Notes under the pieces: generated by a model
The model's database searches: none
Told to the model about the DNA's origin: nothing
What the model saw: the letters and a program-made list of their open reading frames with translations, nothing else
From: Treponema sp.
GTDB taxonomy: Bacteria > Spirochaetota > Spirochaetia > Treponematales > Breznakiellaceae
Reading direction: 5' to 3'
NCBI GenBank assembly: GCA_031273185.1
Contig: JAISSG010000073.1
Coordinates: 1 to 6,626 of the forward strand
Length of the DNA: 6,626 bases
Shown: one piece after another, positions 1-6,125 of the stretch
Position numbering within the stretch: the first letter of the stretch is position 1
Layout: each line of letters starts with the position of its first letter
Program-made: the position numbers and the translations under genes

Positions 1-155
<155 letters not shown>

Positions 156-162
156 AGTGGAT

Positions 163-191
163 ATTGTACTACCTCCGAATGAAAGTGTCAA
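163..191 (-). promoter_or_regulatory. Sigma70-type promoter for the repeat-containing ORF
   Basis: On the minus strand a perfect TTGACA (191-186) is separated by exactly 17 bp from TACAAT (168-163), five of six matches to TATAAT. The predicted start falls around 156-157, directly at the ATG at 155. This is the best promoter match in the window. It points left into the heptanucleotide tract. Confidence 0.6.
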
Positions 192-230
192 GAGCCGAAA
201 AAGTGAAAAAAATGACCACCGCCTTTTAGA

Positions 231-253
231 TGACATATTTACGAAATATGTCA
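231..253. repeat. Perfect palindrome, 10-bp arms with 3-nt centre
   Basis: TGACATATTT (231-240) and AAATATGTCA (244-253) are exact reverse complements around ACG. The stem is AT-rich and has no U-run on either side, so it looks more like a protein-binding operator than an intrinsic terminator. It lies about 40 bp upstream of the -35 box of the promoter at 163-191 and downstream of the HicB relic. Either could be its target, and function is inference. Confidence 0.6.
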
Positions 254-369
254 AAACAAGCGGTGTCGATCATGTTTATTTTGGTATATCGCCGAGTATC
301 AGCTTTTCAGGATATTAAGAAACTCTGTTCGATTCACTGCGTAAGTTCCAATACCCCATGCTTCTTGGC

Positions 370-519
370 TTATAGAGTTTTGTCCTGAATCATGTTATAT
401 ATCAAGAAGGTTTTCCTCAAAGCCTTTAAGGGATTCGCCCTGCGTGGGGTGTTCAGGGTAATCGCTCAGATATCCACATAAAAATCACCGTCCGTTTCGT
501 AGGTATATTTCAATTCCAT
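370..519 (-). pseudogene. HicB-family antitoxin relic with two frameshifts
   Basis: Reading left from ATG at 519-517, three frames join into a HicB-like short protein. They are MELKYTYETDGDFYVD (to about 472), LSDYPEHPTQGESLKG continuing to FEENLLD (469-401), and IYNMIQDKTL ending at TAA (402-370). The pattern of an N-terminal beta strand, FYVGYL-DYP, TQG, then an E-ENL helix is typical of HicB-type antitoxins. The first break is explained by loss of one G (GTGGGATAT reduced to GTGGATAT, restoring V-G-Y-L). The second is explained by loss of one TA from an ATATAT run. No HicA toxin is visible on either side and no clear Shine-Dalgarno precedes the ATG. The family call comes from motif recall; the frameshifts are visible directly. 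Sequencing error could mimic them. Confidence 0.55.
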
Positions 520-563
520 AGGTTAAGTATTATCCGATACCCTTGATTTTGCAACCCTTTCCC

Positions 564-606
564 CCCTCCGTGCCCTCTGCGTCTCCGCGCCTCTGCGTGA
601 GCCTCT
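564..606. repeat. CGCAGAGG-type intergenic repeat
   Basis: Read on the minus strand, the segment is a run of near-identical 8-9 bp units, CGCAGAGG, CGCGGAGA, CGCAGAGG and GCACGGAGG. Short sequences of this kind recur between genes in many unrelated bacteria and give spurious translations rich in R and E. I see no ORF or RNA gene that uses it. It sits just before the left lipoprotein copy begins at about 629 and is not present beside the right copy. Confidence 0.5.
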
Positions 607-628
607 TTCTCATGCCCGTCCTCCGCCG

Positions 629-867
629 TGTTGTTACCCCGCCAAAACTGGATTACCATAACGGTATGGGCAAAAAACCTGCCCAGTTCGTTCCCTGCTC
701 CTCCTTGCGCTGCTTGCCCTTTCCTGTGCGGGCTGCGCCAAAGCTGCAAAAGACACCGCCACCGATGGCGCCACCACCGATGGCGCAGACTCAGTGTCCG
801 CGGCCACGGCAGCGAAGGGGCCACCGCCACGCGAGTTGCTTGAGGGTTTCATGCCGGGGGCGATGGC
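629..867 (+). repeat. Left copy of lipoprotein-start direct repeat
   Basis: This segment aligns with 6126-6341 in the same orientation, starting about 37 bp upstream of each ATG and ending at the same base of the GCGATGGC motif. From about 708 onward I count roughly ten substitutions and one 9-bp indel over about 150 bp. The segment between the ATG and about 706 is more divergent and 14 bp longer here. A short internal duplication (two ACCGATGGCGC units, about 763-785) accounts for the 9-bp indel. The two copies flank the operon about 5.5 kb apart. Confidence 0.8.
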
Positions 868-1108
868 GGACGGCGTTGTGAAAATCGCCGTGCTGGTCAA
901 CCAGGGCGAGGGGGACAGTTCCCGCCAGTTTATAGAAGGCGGCGTGGCCGAGGGCAGGGCGATGGGTTTTACCGTGGACTCCTTTGTTACCGAAAGGGAC
1001 GAAAACCGGCGCCGGGAATTTGCCGCCGGTATCGCCAACGCTGATTATGACGGGGTTGTCTTCGCCCCCTGCGGGAACGGCCTTCTCGTGCATGTTAGAA
1101 AGGCTTAG
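666..1108 (+). pseudogene. Lipoprotein sugar-binding protein gene, frameshifted and 3'-truncated
   Basis: The ATG at 666 is equivalent to the start of the right-hand copy at 6163 but is out of frame with the rest. It encodes MGKKPAQFV, while the signal peptide LLLLALLALSCAGC and all later residues lie in the next frame. Compared with the right copy the gap is 14 bp longer, so one base is missing from a multiple of three. After a T/D/G/A-rich linker and RELLEGFMPGAMADG, the frame encodes VKIAVLVNQGEGDSSRQFIE, a helix, then FTVDSFVTERDENRRREF and ADYDGVVFAPCGN. This matches the first lobe of LacI/ribose-type periplasmic binding proteins of sugar ABC transporters, normally over 300 residues. Similarity stops at about 1077, and the frame ends at TAG 1106-1108, overlapping the dioxygenase stop. 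Most likely a dead exported sugar-binding lipoprotein. Confidence 0.7.
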
Positions 1109-2031
1109 GTTACGACCTCAAGGAAGCTGGGAATCACCTGGCCGGAGAAGTAGAAGAGTCCGCGGCCAAGCTGGTCGGCATCCCACACCCGCTGCGGGCT
1201 GTCGGGATAGGCGGTGTAGCCGCCGCAGTAGGTCTCGATCCGGTTGCCGGACGGCTCCCAGAAGTAAATGGAAAGTCCGCGGGTGATGGCATGGCGCGTG
1301 GGGCCAATGTCCAGTTTAAGGTGGTTGATGGCGATGAGGTCTGCTGCGTTGAGCACGTCTTCCCAGGTCTGGAGGTAGAAGCCGACGTGGTGCAGGGTGT
1401 TCGGCTTGGGATACTCGACAAAGGCCAGGTCGTGGGGCTTGTTGTTACCCGTGATCCAGGAGGCCATGCGGCTGCCGTCGGCCTTGTTGCACACTTCGGG
1501 GACATACATTCCAAGGACTTCAGTGCAGAATCGCTCGGCATCTTTGATGCCGGGCCCGTACAGGAGGAAGTGGTCCAGCCGGACTGCCCTCATCCCTCGG
1601 GGGGGCCTGTTCCAGATGTCGGGGTTCTTGATCTGGGGATGATCCTTGGCCAGTTCCACTTCAGCGTAGAGGCGGAATTCGTGGCCGGTGCAAATGTTGA
1701 ATTTGTACGCCTTGCCGAAGCCGGGCTGATCGGTGTTGGCGGCGACCTCGCTTACCTTGTAGCCGAATTTCTCGACTTTGCCTTTCAGCGATTCAAGCTC
1801 GTCCTTGCAGGCGGCCTTGAAACAGACATAATCCAGCCCGGCGCTGTCGGTTTTGCGAAGCACTACGCTGTGATGATCGAATTCATCGTAGGCTTTCAGC
1901 ATTACCCGCCCATCGCTGGTGCGGCCAACTTCATCAAGACCAAGAATGTCTTTGTAGAAGTTGAGTGTTTTGTCCAGATCCAGAACTTTAAGCTGGACGA
2001 GACCCGGACGAAGAGTTGCGTTGAACCCCAT
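1105..2031 (-). CDS. dmpB: Catechol 2,3-dioxygenase (extradiol, vicinal oxygen chelate family)
   Basis: This 308-residue protein has the usual length of XylE/DmpB enzymes. It cleaves catechol next to its hydroxyls using Fe(II) and O2, giving yellow 2-hydroxymuconic semialdehyde in the cytoplasm. Two repeated VOC modules are present, an N-terminal half (about 8-125) and a catalytic C-terminal half (about 150-275). The iron ligands are present as H154 (RLDH), H215 (HHVGF) and E266 (NRIE). Second-sphere residues H200 (KPHD), H247 (PTRH) and Y256 (IYFWEPSG) are also kept, all one position after XylE numbering. The extradiol signature H-x8-Y-x2-E-P-S-G-x3-E is intact. It is the last operon gene, 31 nt after the ferredoxin, with its own perfect Shine-Dalgarno. 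No terminator follows it, and its stop codon abuts the broken binding-protein gene. Confidence 0.97.
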   Translation of the reverse strand: MGFNATLRPGLVQLKVLDLDKTLNFYKDILGLDEVGRTSDGRVMLKAYDEFDHHSVVLRKTDSAGLDYVCFKAACKDELESLKGKVEKFGYKVSEVAANTDQPGFGKAYKFNICTGHEFRLYAEVELAKDHPQIKNPDIWNRPPRGMRAVRLDHFLLYGPGIKDAERFCTEVLGMYVPEVCNKADGSRMASWITGNNKPHDLAFVEYPKPNTLHHVGFYLQTWEDVLNAADLIAINHLKLDIGPTRHAITRGLSIYFWEPSGNRIETYCGGYTAYPDSPQRVWDADQLGRGLFYFSGQVIPSFLEVVT

Positions 2032-2037
2032 AATCTT

Positions 2038-2043
2038 CCTCCT
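2038..2043 (-). promoter_or_regulatory. Strong ribosome binding site of the dioxygenase gene
   Basis: AGGAGG on the minus strand, 6 nt before the ATG at 2031, is a full match to the anti-Shine-Dalgarno. It fixes the start codon and should give the dioxygenase strong independent translation at the distal end of the operon. Confidence 0.8.
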
Positions 2044-2062
2044 AACGGATAAAAAATTTATT

Positions 2063-2341
2063 TCACCACGAAGCGATTAACATATCGCTTCGCGGTTGAA
2101 TACAGCATAAGAGGGTCAGGCCCTCTTTCTTGTCCGCCTCAGTCACATGGGCGCAGCTCATTGGCTTGAACGCAAAGAAGTCACCGGAGACGATCCGCGC
2201 CTTGCAGACCCCGCAACCGCCGCCGCAACAGCCGTGCTGCACCGGGCCTTTTCCGTTGTGGATCATCGCATTCAAAATCGGCGCGTCCTCGTCGCAGTAA
2301 AAAGCAACACCCGTTTCTTTTACCAGTATCCTGTGCTTCAT
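2063..2341 (-). CDS. xylT: XylT-like [2Fe-2S] ferredoxin
   Basis: This 92-residue plant-type ferredoxin carries the cluster motif C38-x4-C43-x2-C46 (HGCCGGGCGVC) and a fourth ligand, most likely C79 in LLCCIQP. The layout and length match XylT/DmpQ-type ferredoxins, whose known role is to re-reduce the active-site iron of catechol 2,3-dioxygenase after oxygen or substituted catechols inactivate it. The gene lies directly upstream of the dioxygenase, as xylT precedes xylE in Pseudomonas plasmids, which supports that role. Two extra cysteines sit beside ligands (C39 and C80), which is unusual but should not prevent cluster binding. The start is the ATG at 2341, 17 nt after the aldolase stop, with only a modest GAAGG about 12 nt upstream. 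Its electron donor is not encoded in the window. Confidence 0.92.
   Translation of the reverse strand: MKHRILVKETGVAFYCDEDAPILNAMIHNGKGPVQHGCCGGGCGVCKARIVSGDFFAFKPMSCAHVTEADKKEGLTLLCCIQPRSDMLIASW
2069..2092 (-). promoter_or_regulatory. Hairpin at the 3' end of the ferredoxin gene
   Basis: CGAAGCGAT (2069-2077) and ATCGCTTCG (2084-2092) pair perfectly around a 6-nt loop. The stem continues for three pairs after one mismatch. It lies inside the last codons of the ferredoxin gene (residues RSDMLIAS). On the minus strand a T-run (2051-2056) follows about 12 nt downstream, before the dioxygenase ribosome site. The spacing is too long for a classic terminator, so partial termination, or RNA processing that sets the ferredoxin to dioxygenase ratio, are possibilities. 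Confidence 0.5.
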
Positions 2342-2358
2342 CCCTGCGTACCTTCGTT

Positions 2359-3372
2359 CTATTTTCTCTTCTGGCTTAACTCGTAGGCAACGTCTACGAT
2401 CATGTCCTCCTGACCGCCCACCATGCAGCGGCGGCCCAGCTCAACCAAAATATCCCGCGCGGGAATGTTGAATTTTTCCGCAGCCCGGCGGGTGTGCAAC
2501 AGGAAGCTCGAATACACCCCCGCGTAGCCCAGCATGAGCGAGTCGGTCCTGACGATCTGGGGCCGCTGCATAAGGGGTTCCACGACATTCTCCGCCACGT
2601 CCATGACGCGGTAAATGTCAGCGCCGATGTTATAACCCTGCCGCTTGAGCAGGGCGCACAGCACCTCGATCTGGGCGTTGCCCGCACCCGCGCCCAGTCC
2701 CCGGCAGGTAGCGTCCGCATAGTCCGCCCCCGCCTCCACCGCAGCCAGCGTGTTCGCAACCGCCATCCCCATATTGTTGTGGGCGTGGAAACCCACCGGC
2801 AGCGCGATGGCGTTTTTCAGCGCCGCTATCCGCGCGCGCACGTCATCGGGAACCATATACCCGGCAGAGTCCGCCAGGTTGATGTAATCCGCCCCGGCAT
2901 TCACAAAGATGTTTGCCTGCTCGACGATTTTTTCCGGGCTCGCCATGTGGGTCATCATCAAAAAGCCGCAGACGAACATACCGTTTTGCTTTGCCCAGCC
3001 AATGTGCTGGATGCTGATGTCCGCCTCGGTAACATGGGTTGCAATACGCACCGCGTTAGCGCCGCAGTCTTTGGCTCTTTTCAGGTCTTCGATAGTTCCC
3101 ACGCCGGGCAGCAACAACACCGCGAGCTTTGCGTTTTTTACCACCTTGCTTGCCGCCGCAAGCAACTCCAATTCAGGCTCTTTCGAAAAGCCGTAGTTGA
3201 TTGACGAACCGGCAATGCCGTCGCCGTGGCTGATCTCGATCATGTCCACACCGGCGGCATCAAGGCCACCGGCGATAGCCGCCGCCTGCTCCTTGGTGAA
3301 GGAATGGCTGACCGCGTGGCTGCCGTCGCGGAGGGTGGTGTCTACGATATTGATTTTGTTATTGTGCATCAT
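2359..3372 (-). CDS. dmpG: 4-hydroxy-2-oxovalerate aldolase
   Basis: This HMGL-like TIM-barrel aldolase splits 4-hydroxy-2-oxovalerate into pyruvate and acetaldehyde. It has 337 residues, close to DmpG/MhpE. The N-terminal signature [11 protein letters not shown] gives catalytic R15, metal ligand D16 and H19. The other divalent-metal ligands are H196 and H198 in GFHAHNNMG. The C-terminal communication domain (about 265-335, including [10 protein letters not shown]) that binds the partner dehydrogenase is present. DmpG enzymes form a complex with DmpF and channel acetaldehyde to it. The genes here overlap by 4 nt (ATGA), consistent with coupled expression. A GGGGGG just before the start acts as ribosome site. 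The protein begins Met-Met, and either Met (3372 or 3369) could initiate. Confidence 0.96.
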   Translation of the reverse strand: MMHNNKINIVDTTLRDGSHAVSHSFTKEQAAAIAGGLDAAGVDMIEISHGDGIAGSSINYGFSKEPELELLAAASKVVKNAKLAVLLLPGVGTIEDLKRAKDCGANAVRIATHVTEADISIQHIGWAKQNGMFVCGFLMMTHMASPEKIVEQANIFVNAGADYINLADSAGYMVPDDVRARIAALKNAIALPVGFHAHNNMGMAVANTLAAVEAGADYADATCRGLGAGAGNAQIEVLCALLKRQGYNIGADIYRVMDVAENVVEPLMQRPQIVRTDSLMLGYAGVYSSFLLHTRRAAEKFNIPARDILVELGRRCMVGGQEDMIVDVAYELSQKRK

Positions 3373-4238
3373 TTTCCCCCCAGCATTTTTGCGGCGAGTT
3401 TTTCCGCCACCGCCACCGCCGCCTGGTTGATGATGTCCAGATTCCCCGAATAGGACGGCAGAAAATCCCCCGCCCCCTCAACCTCGACGATCACCGTCAC
3501 CTTGTTACCGTCCACTATCGGCGGCACGCGCAGCCGGTAGCCGGGCACATAGCCCTGCACCTGGTTGATAATGTCATTAACCGATTCGACAATCCGTTTT
3601 TCGTCGGGGTTTTTCACCAGTGCATATACGGTGTTGGTCATGATCAGCGGCGGGTCTGCCGGGTTGAGGATGATGATCGCCTTGCTGCGGTCAGCGCCGC
3701 CAATGTCCTTCAACGCCTTTGCGGTGGTTTCGGTAAATTCGTCGATGTTTGCCCTGGTGCCGGGACCGGCGCTCTTGGAAGAAATGGCGGAAACGATCTC
3801 GCAATACTCGGCATCGGCGGCGCGGTTAATGGCGTAGGCAATCGGCACGGTCGCCTGGCCGCCGCAGGTAACCATGTTAAAATCAACCTCGCTGGTGAGC
3901 TTGTCCAGATTGACGCAGGGCACGACGTAAGGCCCCACTGCGGCGGGTGTCATGTCGATGGCGATTTTACCGGCGGCCTTGAGAATCGGCGAGTGTGCAA
4001 GGTGGGCCTTGGCGCTGGTAGCGTCAAACACGAATCTTATTTCCGGGTCTGCGGCAACGGCGTTTACGCCCTCAATGGAAGTTTTAAAGCCCAGTCCGGC
4101 GGCGCGTTTAATTCCTTCGGATTCGGCGACGCCCGACATCATGTGCATTTGCAGGTTTTTGCTCTTCATCACCTTGTACATCAGGTCGCTGCCGATGTTG
4201 CCGGGACCGATGATCCCGACTTTTACTTTTTCGCTCAT
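3369..4238 (-). CDS. dmpF: Acetaldehyde dehydrogenase (CoA-acylating)
   Basis: This NAD-dependent enzyme converts acetaldehyde plus CoA to acetyl-CoA. It has 289 residues, somewhat shorter than the 312 of Pseudomonas DmpF. The N-terminal Rossmann fold shows the dinucleotide loop GPGNIG at 11-16. The catalytic cysteine is C125 in [12 protein letters not shown]. Further family blocks follow at [10 protein letters not shown] and [13 protein letters not shown], and the partner-binding C-terminal part is intact. It overlaps the hydratase upstream and the aldolase downstream by 4 nt each (ATGA). A GGAG about 7 nt before the ATG serves as ribosome site. With the aldolase it would form the channelling complex, giving acetyl-CoA and NADH without free acetaldehyde. 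Confidence 0.96.
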   Translation of the reverse strand: MSEKVKVGIIGPGNIGSDLMYKVMKSKNLQMHMMSGVAESEGIKRAAGLGFKTSIEGVNAVAADPEIRFVFDATSAKAHLAHSPILKAAGKIAIDMTPAAVGPYVVPCVNLDKLTSEVDFNMVTCGGQATVPIAYAINRAADAEYCEIVSAISSKSAGPGTRANIDEFTETTAKALKDIGGADRSKAIIILNPADPPLIMTNTVYALVKNPDEKRIVESVNDIINQVQGYVPGYRLRVPPIVDGNKVTVIVEVEGAGDFLPSYSGNLDIINQAAVAVAEKLAAKMLGGK

Positions 4239-5014
4239 ACAAACTCCGCTTCAACTTTTCCAAGCGATGAGAATTCTGCGACAAACTTGTCGCCTTTTAC
4301 GGCTGCGGGAGCCGCAGAGAACGCGCCGGAGAGGATCACCTCCCCTGCTTTCAGGGTGACGCCGTAACTCCAGAGCCGGTTGGCAAGCCATGCCACCGCG
4401 ACGCTGGGGTCTCCCTGCACCGCGGCCCCGGTTCCCTCGCCGACAAGCTCCCCGTTTTTGAACAGCTTCATGGCCACGTTGGGAAGATCGACATCGCCCA
4501 GCTTGAGCTTTTTTGTTCCCAGCACGTAGCGTCCCGACGATGCGTTGTCCGCAACGGTGTCGGGGAGCTTTATCTTCCAATCAACCACCCGGCTGTCAAC
4601 GATTTCAAACGCGGCGACCACGTAGTCGGTATTGGCAAGCACGTCTTCCCTCGTCACCTTGCCCCCGGCGAGGTCGGCCTTGAGTATGAAGGCTATTTCC
4701 CCCTCGATCTTGGGCAGGATAAGCTCGTCCGTGTTGACCTTGCCGTCCTTGCAGTCCATTGAGGCAAACAGGTGGCCGTAGTCCGGCTCGTTCACCCCCA
4801 TCTGCTTCTGTATGCCGGGCGATGTCAGCCCAATCTTCTTGCCGGATATAACATGCCCCATATCCAGCGCCCGCTTGATGTTCGCAAGCTGGATATTATA
4901 CGCATCGTCCAGCGAGATTGAGCCGTCCTGCTCGGTCAGCGGGGAGATGGATGCGCGATTCCGCTCGGCGTTATAAAGCTGGTCGGCGAAGGAAGCAATT
5001 TTCTGCGCGTCCAT
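4235..5014 (-). CDS. dmpE: 2-oxopent-4-enoate hydratase (2-hydroxypenta-2,4-dienoate hydratase)
   Basis: This enzyme adds water to 2-hydroxypenta-2,4-dienoate to give 4-hydroxy-2-oxovalerate, using a divalent metal. At 259 residues it matches DmpE/MhpD. Metal ligands are E104 and E106 (KIEGEIAF) and E137 (FEIVDSR), and K60 in SGKKIG lies in the active-site region. The family also contains 4-oxalocrotonate decarboxylase (DmpH/XylI). The stretches [13 protein letters not shown] and [10 protein letters not shown] resemble DmpE much more than DmpH (VEVIDSR, VVADNASS), and the operon needs a hydratase, so I prefer that call. It starts 2 nt after the hydrolase stop. Its ribosome site (AGAGG) lies within the last hydrolase codons, implying translational coupling. 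Confidence 0.93.
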   Translation of the reverse strand: MDAQKIASFADQLYNAERNRASISPLTEQDGSISLDDAYNIQLANIKRALDMGHVISGKKIGLTSPGIQKQMGVNEPDYGHLFASMDCKDGKVNTDELILPKIEGEIAFILKADLAGGKVTREDVLANTDYVVAAFEIVDSRVVDWKIKLPDTVADNASSGRYVLGTKKLKLGDVDLPNVAMKLFKNGELVGEGTGAAVQGDPSVAVAWLANRLWSYGVTLKAGEVILSGAFSAAPAAVKGDKFVAEFSSLGKVEAEFV

Positions 5015-5016
5015 GC

Positions 5017-5847
5017 CTACCTCTTAAATTTGAAAAAATTGCGGATAAGGTCGGCAAATTCCTGGGTATGCTCGATCTGGGTCCAGTGGCCGCAGTGCCC
5101 GAAGACGTGCAACTGGGCGTTGTCGATCAGCTTGAGCAGTTTGAAGGAATTTTCCAGCGGGATAACCCGGTCTTCCCTGCCGTGGATGATAAGCGTCTCG
5201 TGCTTAATGTTGCGGATGTAGTGCTGATCCGCCGCCATGCTTTCCACGCCTTTTTGCCTCGGTTCGGGGAACAGGGCGTGGAAACTCTCCTGAAAACCGG
5301 GCTGCATGCTTGCCTCGTACCGGGTCTTGATCAGCGCTTCGTTGGCAAAGCTGTGGTCGTAGGTGAACAGCTCCAGCAGTTCTTCCATTGCCTCGAACGA
5401 CGGCTCGTAGCCCCACACCGTATCCAGCCCGTAGGTGATGGGGAAGCTGACCCCCATTGAACCCATCAGGACCAGCTTGTTGATCCGGTCGGGATGCCTG
5501 ATCGCCAGCGAAAGGGCGAGCGCCCCGCCAAACGAGTTGCCCACCAGATTGGTTTTTTCGATTTTGAGCGCATCCAACAGGCTAATAGTCTGCTTAACCC
5601 AGTTTGGCATGGTGTTTTTCATGCCCGCGACCCGCTCGGTATAGCCAAAACCGGACATATCCGGCGCGATAATCCGAAAATCATCCTTGATGAGGGGGAA
5701 AAGCCGCCCCCAGTTTGCCCATGCGGTAACGCCAGGCCCGGAACCGTGCAGCAAGGTTACCGTTTCCCCCTGCCCCAGGTCGTGATAATTCGTTTTGAAA
5801 GCGCCGGTTTGAATGCTGTTGGCGATTTCGGGTCTCTGATCTGCCAT
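5017..5847 (-). CDS. dmpD: 2-hydroxymuconic semialdehyde hydrolase (alpha/beta hydrolase)
   Basis: First gene of the operon. This C-C bond hydrolase splits the ring-cleavage product into formate and 2-hydroxypenta-2,4-dienoate. From the ATG at 5847 it has 276 residues, close to XylF (281) and DmpD (283). The oxyanion loop HGSGPG is at 34-39, the nucleophile S105 sits in GNSFGG, the acid is D226 (HGREDRVIP) and the base is H254 (GHCGHWTQIEH). The substrate-cap region lies about 135-205. An in-frame TTG at 5871 would add eight residues, but AGGAGG sits 4 nt before the ATG, so the ATG is chosen. This enzyme defines the hydrolytic branch; no semialdehyde dehydrogenase is present here. Confidence 0.95.
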   Translation of the reverse strand: MADQRPEIANSIQTGAFKTNYHDLGQGETVTLLHGSGPGVTAWANWGRLFPLIKDDFRIIAPDMSGFGYTERVAGMKNTMPNWVKQTISLLDALKIEKTNLVGNSFGGALALSLAIRHPDRINKLVLMGSMGVSFPITYGLDTVWGYEPSFEAMEELLELFTYDHSFANEALIKTRYEASMQPGFQESFHALFPEPRQKGVESMAADQHYIRNIKHETLIIHGREDRVIPLENSFKLLKLIDNAQLHVFGHCGHWTQIEHTQEFADLIRNFFKFKR

Positions 5848-5851
5848 GTTT

Positions 5852-5857
5852 CCTCCT
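5852..5857 (-). promoter_or_regulatory. Ribosome binding site that fixes the operon's first start codon
   Basis: A perfect AGGAGG 4 nt upstream of ATG 5847 on the minus strand supports that start over the in-frame TTG at 5871, which has no comparable site. Confidence 0.8.
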
Positions 5858-5894
5858 AAAATACTGTACAACAGAACGTTGTTTAACTTAGCTT

Positions 5895-5922
5895 ATAGTA
5901 ACCGTTGTCCGGCTAGCGTAAA
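5895..5922 (-). promoter_or_regulatory. Candidate proximal operon promoter
   Basis: On the minus strand TTTACG (5922-5917), a 16-bp spacer and TACTAT (5900-5895) each match four of six consensus bases. Transcription would begin about 40 bp before the hydrolase ATG. The match is weak. Confidence 0.25.
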
Positions 5923-5942
5923 AAATTCCTAAAAATCACAAT

Positions 5943-5995
5943 ACTTGACCGAATCAGATAATCATATTACATTCGTAAATTCTTACCTGTCAAGT
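5943..5995. promoter_or_regulatory. Spaced inverted repeat ACTTGAC...GTCAAGT
   Basis: Seven-base arms (5943-5949 and 5989-5995) are exact reverse complements, 39 bp apart. Each arm contains a -35-like box pointing inward: TTGACA on the minus strand and TTGACC on the plus strand. This could be two face-to-face promoters, or paired regulator half-sites. Confidence 0.35.
5964..5993 (-). promoter_or_regulatory. Candidate distal operon promoter
   Basis: A perfect TTGACA (5993-5988) on the minus strand is followed by TAATAT (5969-5964) after 18 bp, or by TGTAAT (5971-5966) after 16 bp. The leader to the hydrolase ATG would be about 110 nt. This is the best -35 box upstream of the operon, but the -10 is only fair. 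Confidence 0.4.
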
Positions 5996-6125
5996 GAAAT
6001 CTTTGCAAATTATTATTTTTTATGCTTGCTATGGTTATTCAAGCGTTTTTTCTGAAAACGACTGCATTTTACTCTGTTTGTTAGAAATATTATGAAAATT
6101 TCGCATTCCCAATAGAGCGCAATTG

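Noticed and set aside
510..1093. Minus-strand open frames of 100-134 codons
   Set aside because: Antisense to the lipoprotein/binding-protein relic and partly translated from the CGCAGAGG repeat; compositions are arginine- and proline-rich shadows.
1291..2052. 253-codon plus-strand open frame
   Set aside because: Antisense to the catechol 2,3-dioxygenase, whose full set of catalytic residues fixes the minus strand as coding; GC-rich codon bias produces this shadow.
2494..3204. 236-codon plus-strand open frame
   Set aside because: Antisense to the aldolase, which has clear RDG and HAH metal-site motifs.
4235..5014. 4-oxalocrotonate decarboxylase (DmpH/XylI) instead of hydratase
   Set aside because: The FEIVDSR-x2-DWKI and DTVADNAS blocks resemble DmpE more than DmpH, and no dehydrogenase or tautomerase accompanies it.
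5848..5871. Extended hydrolase start at TTG 5871
   Set aside because: The ATG at 5847 has AGGAGG 4 nt upstream, and the extension would encode the ribosome site itself.
6044..6060. Intrinsic terminator CGTTTT/AAAACG
   Set aside because: Six-base AT-rich stem with no following T-run and no gene ending into it; too weak.
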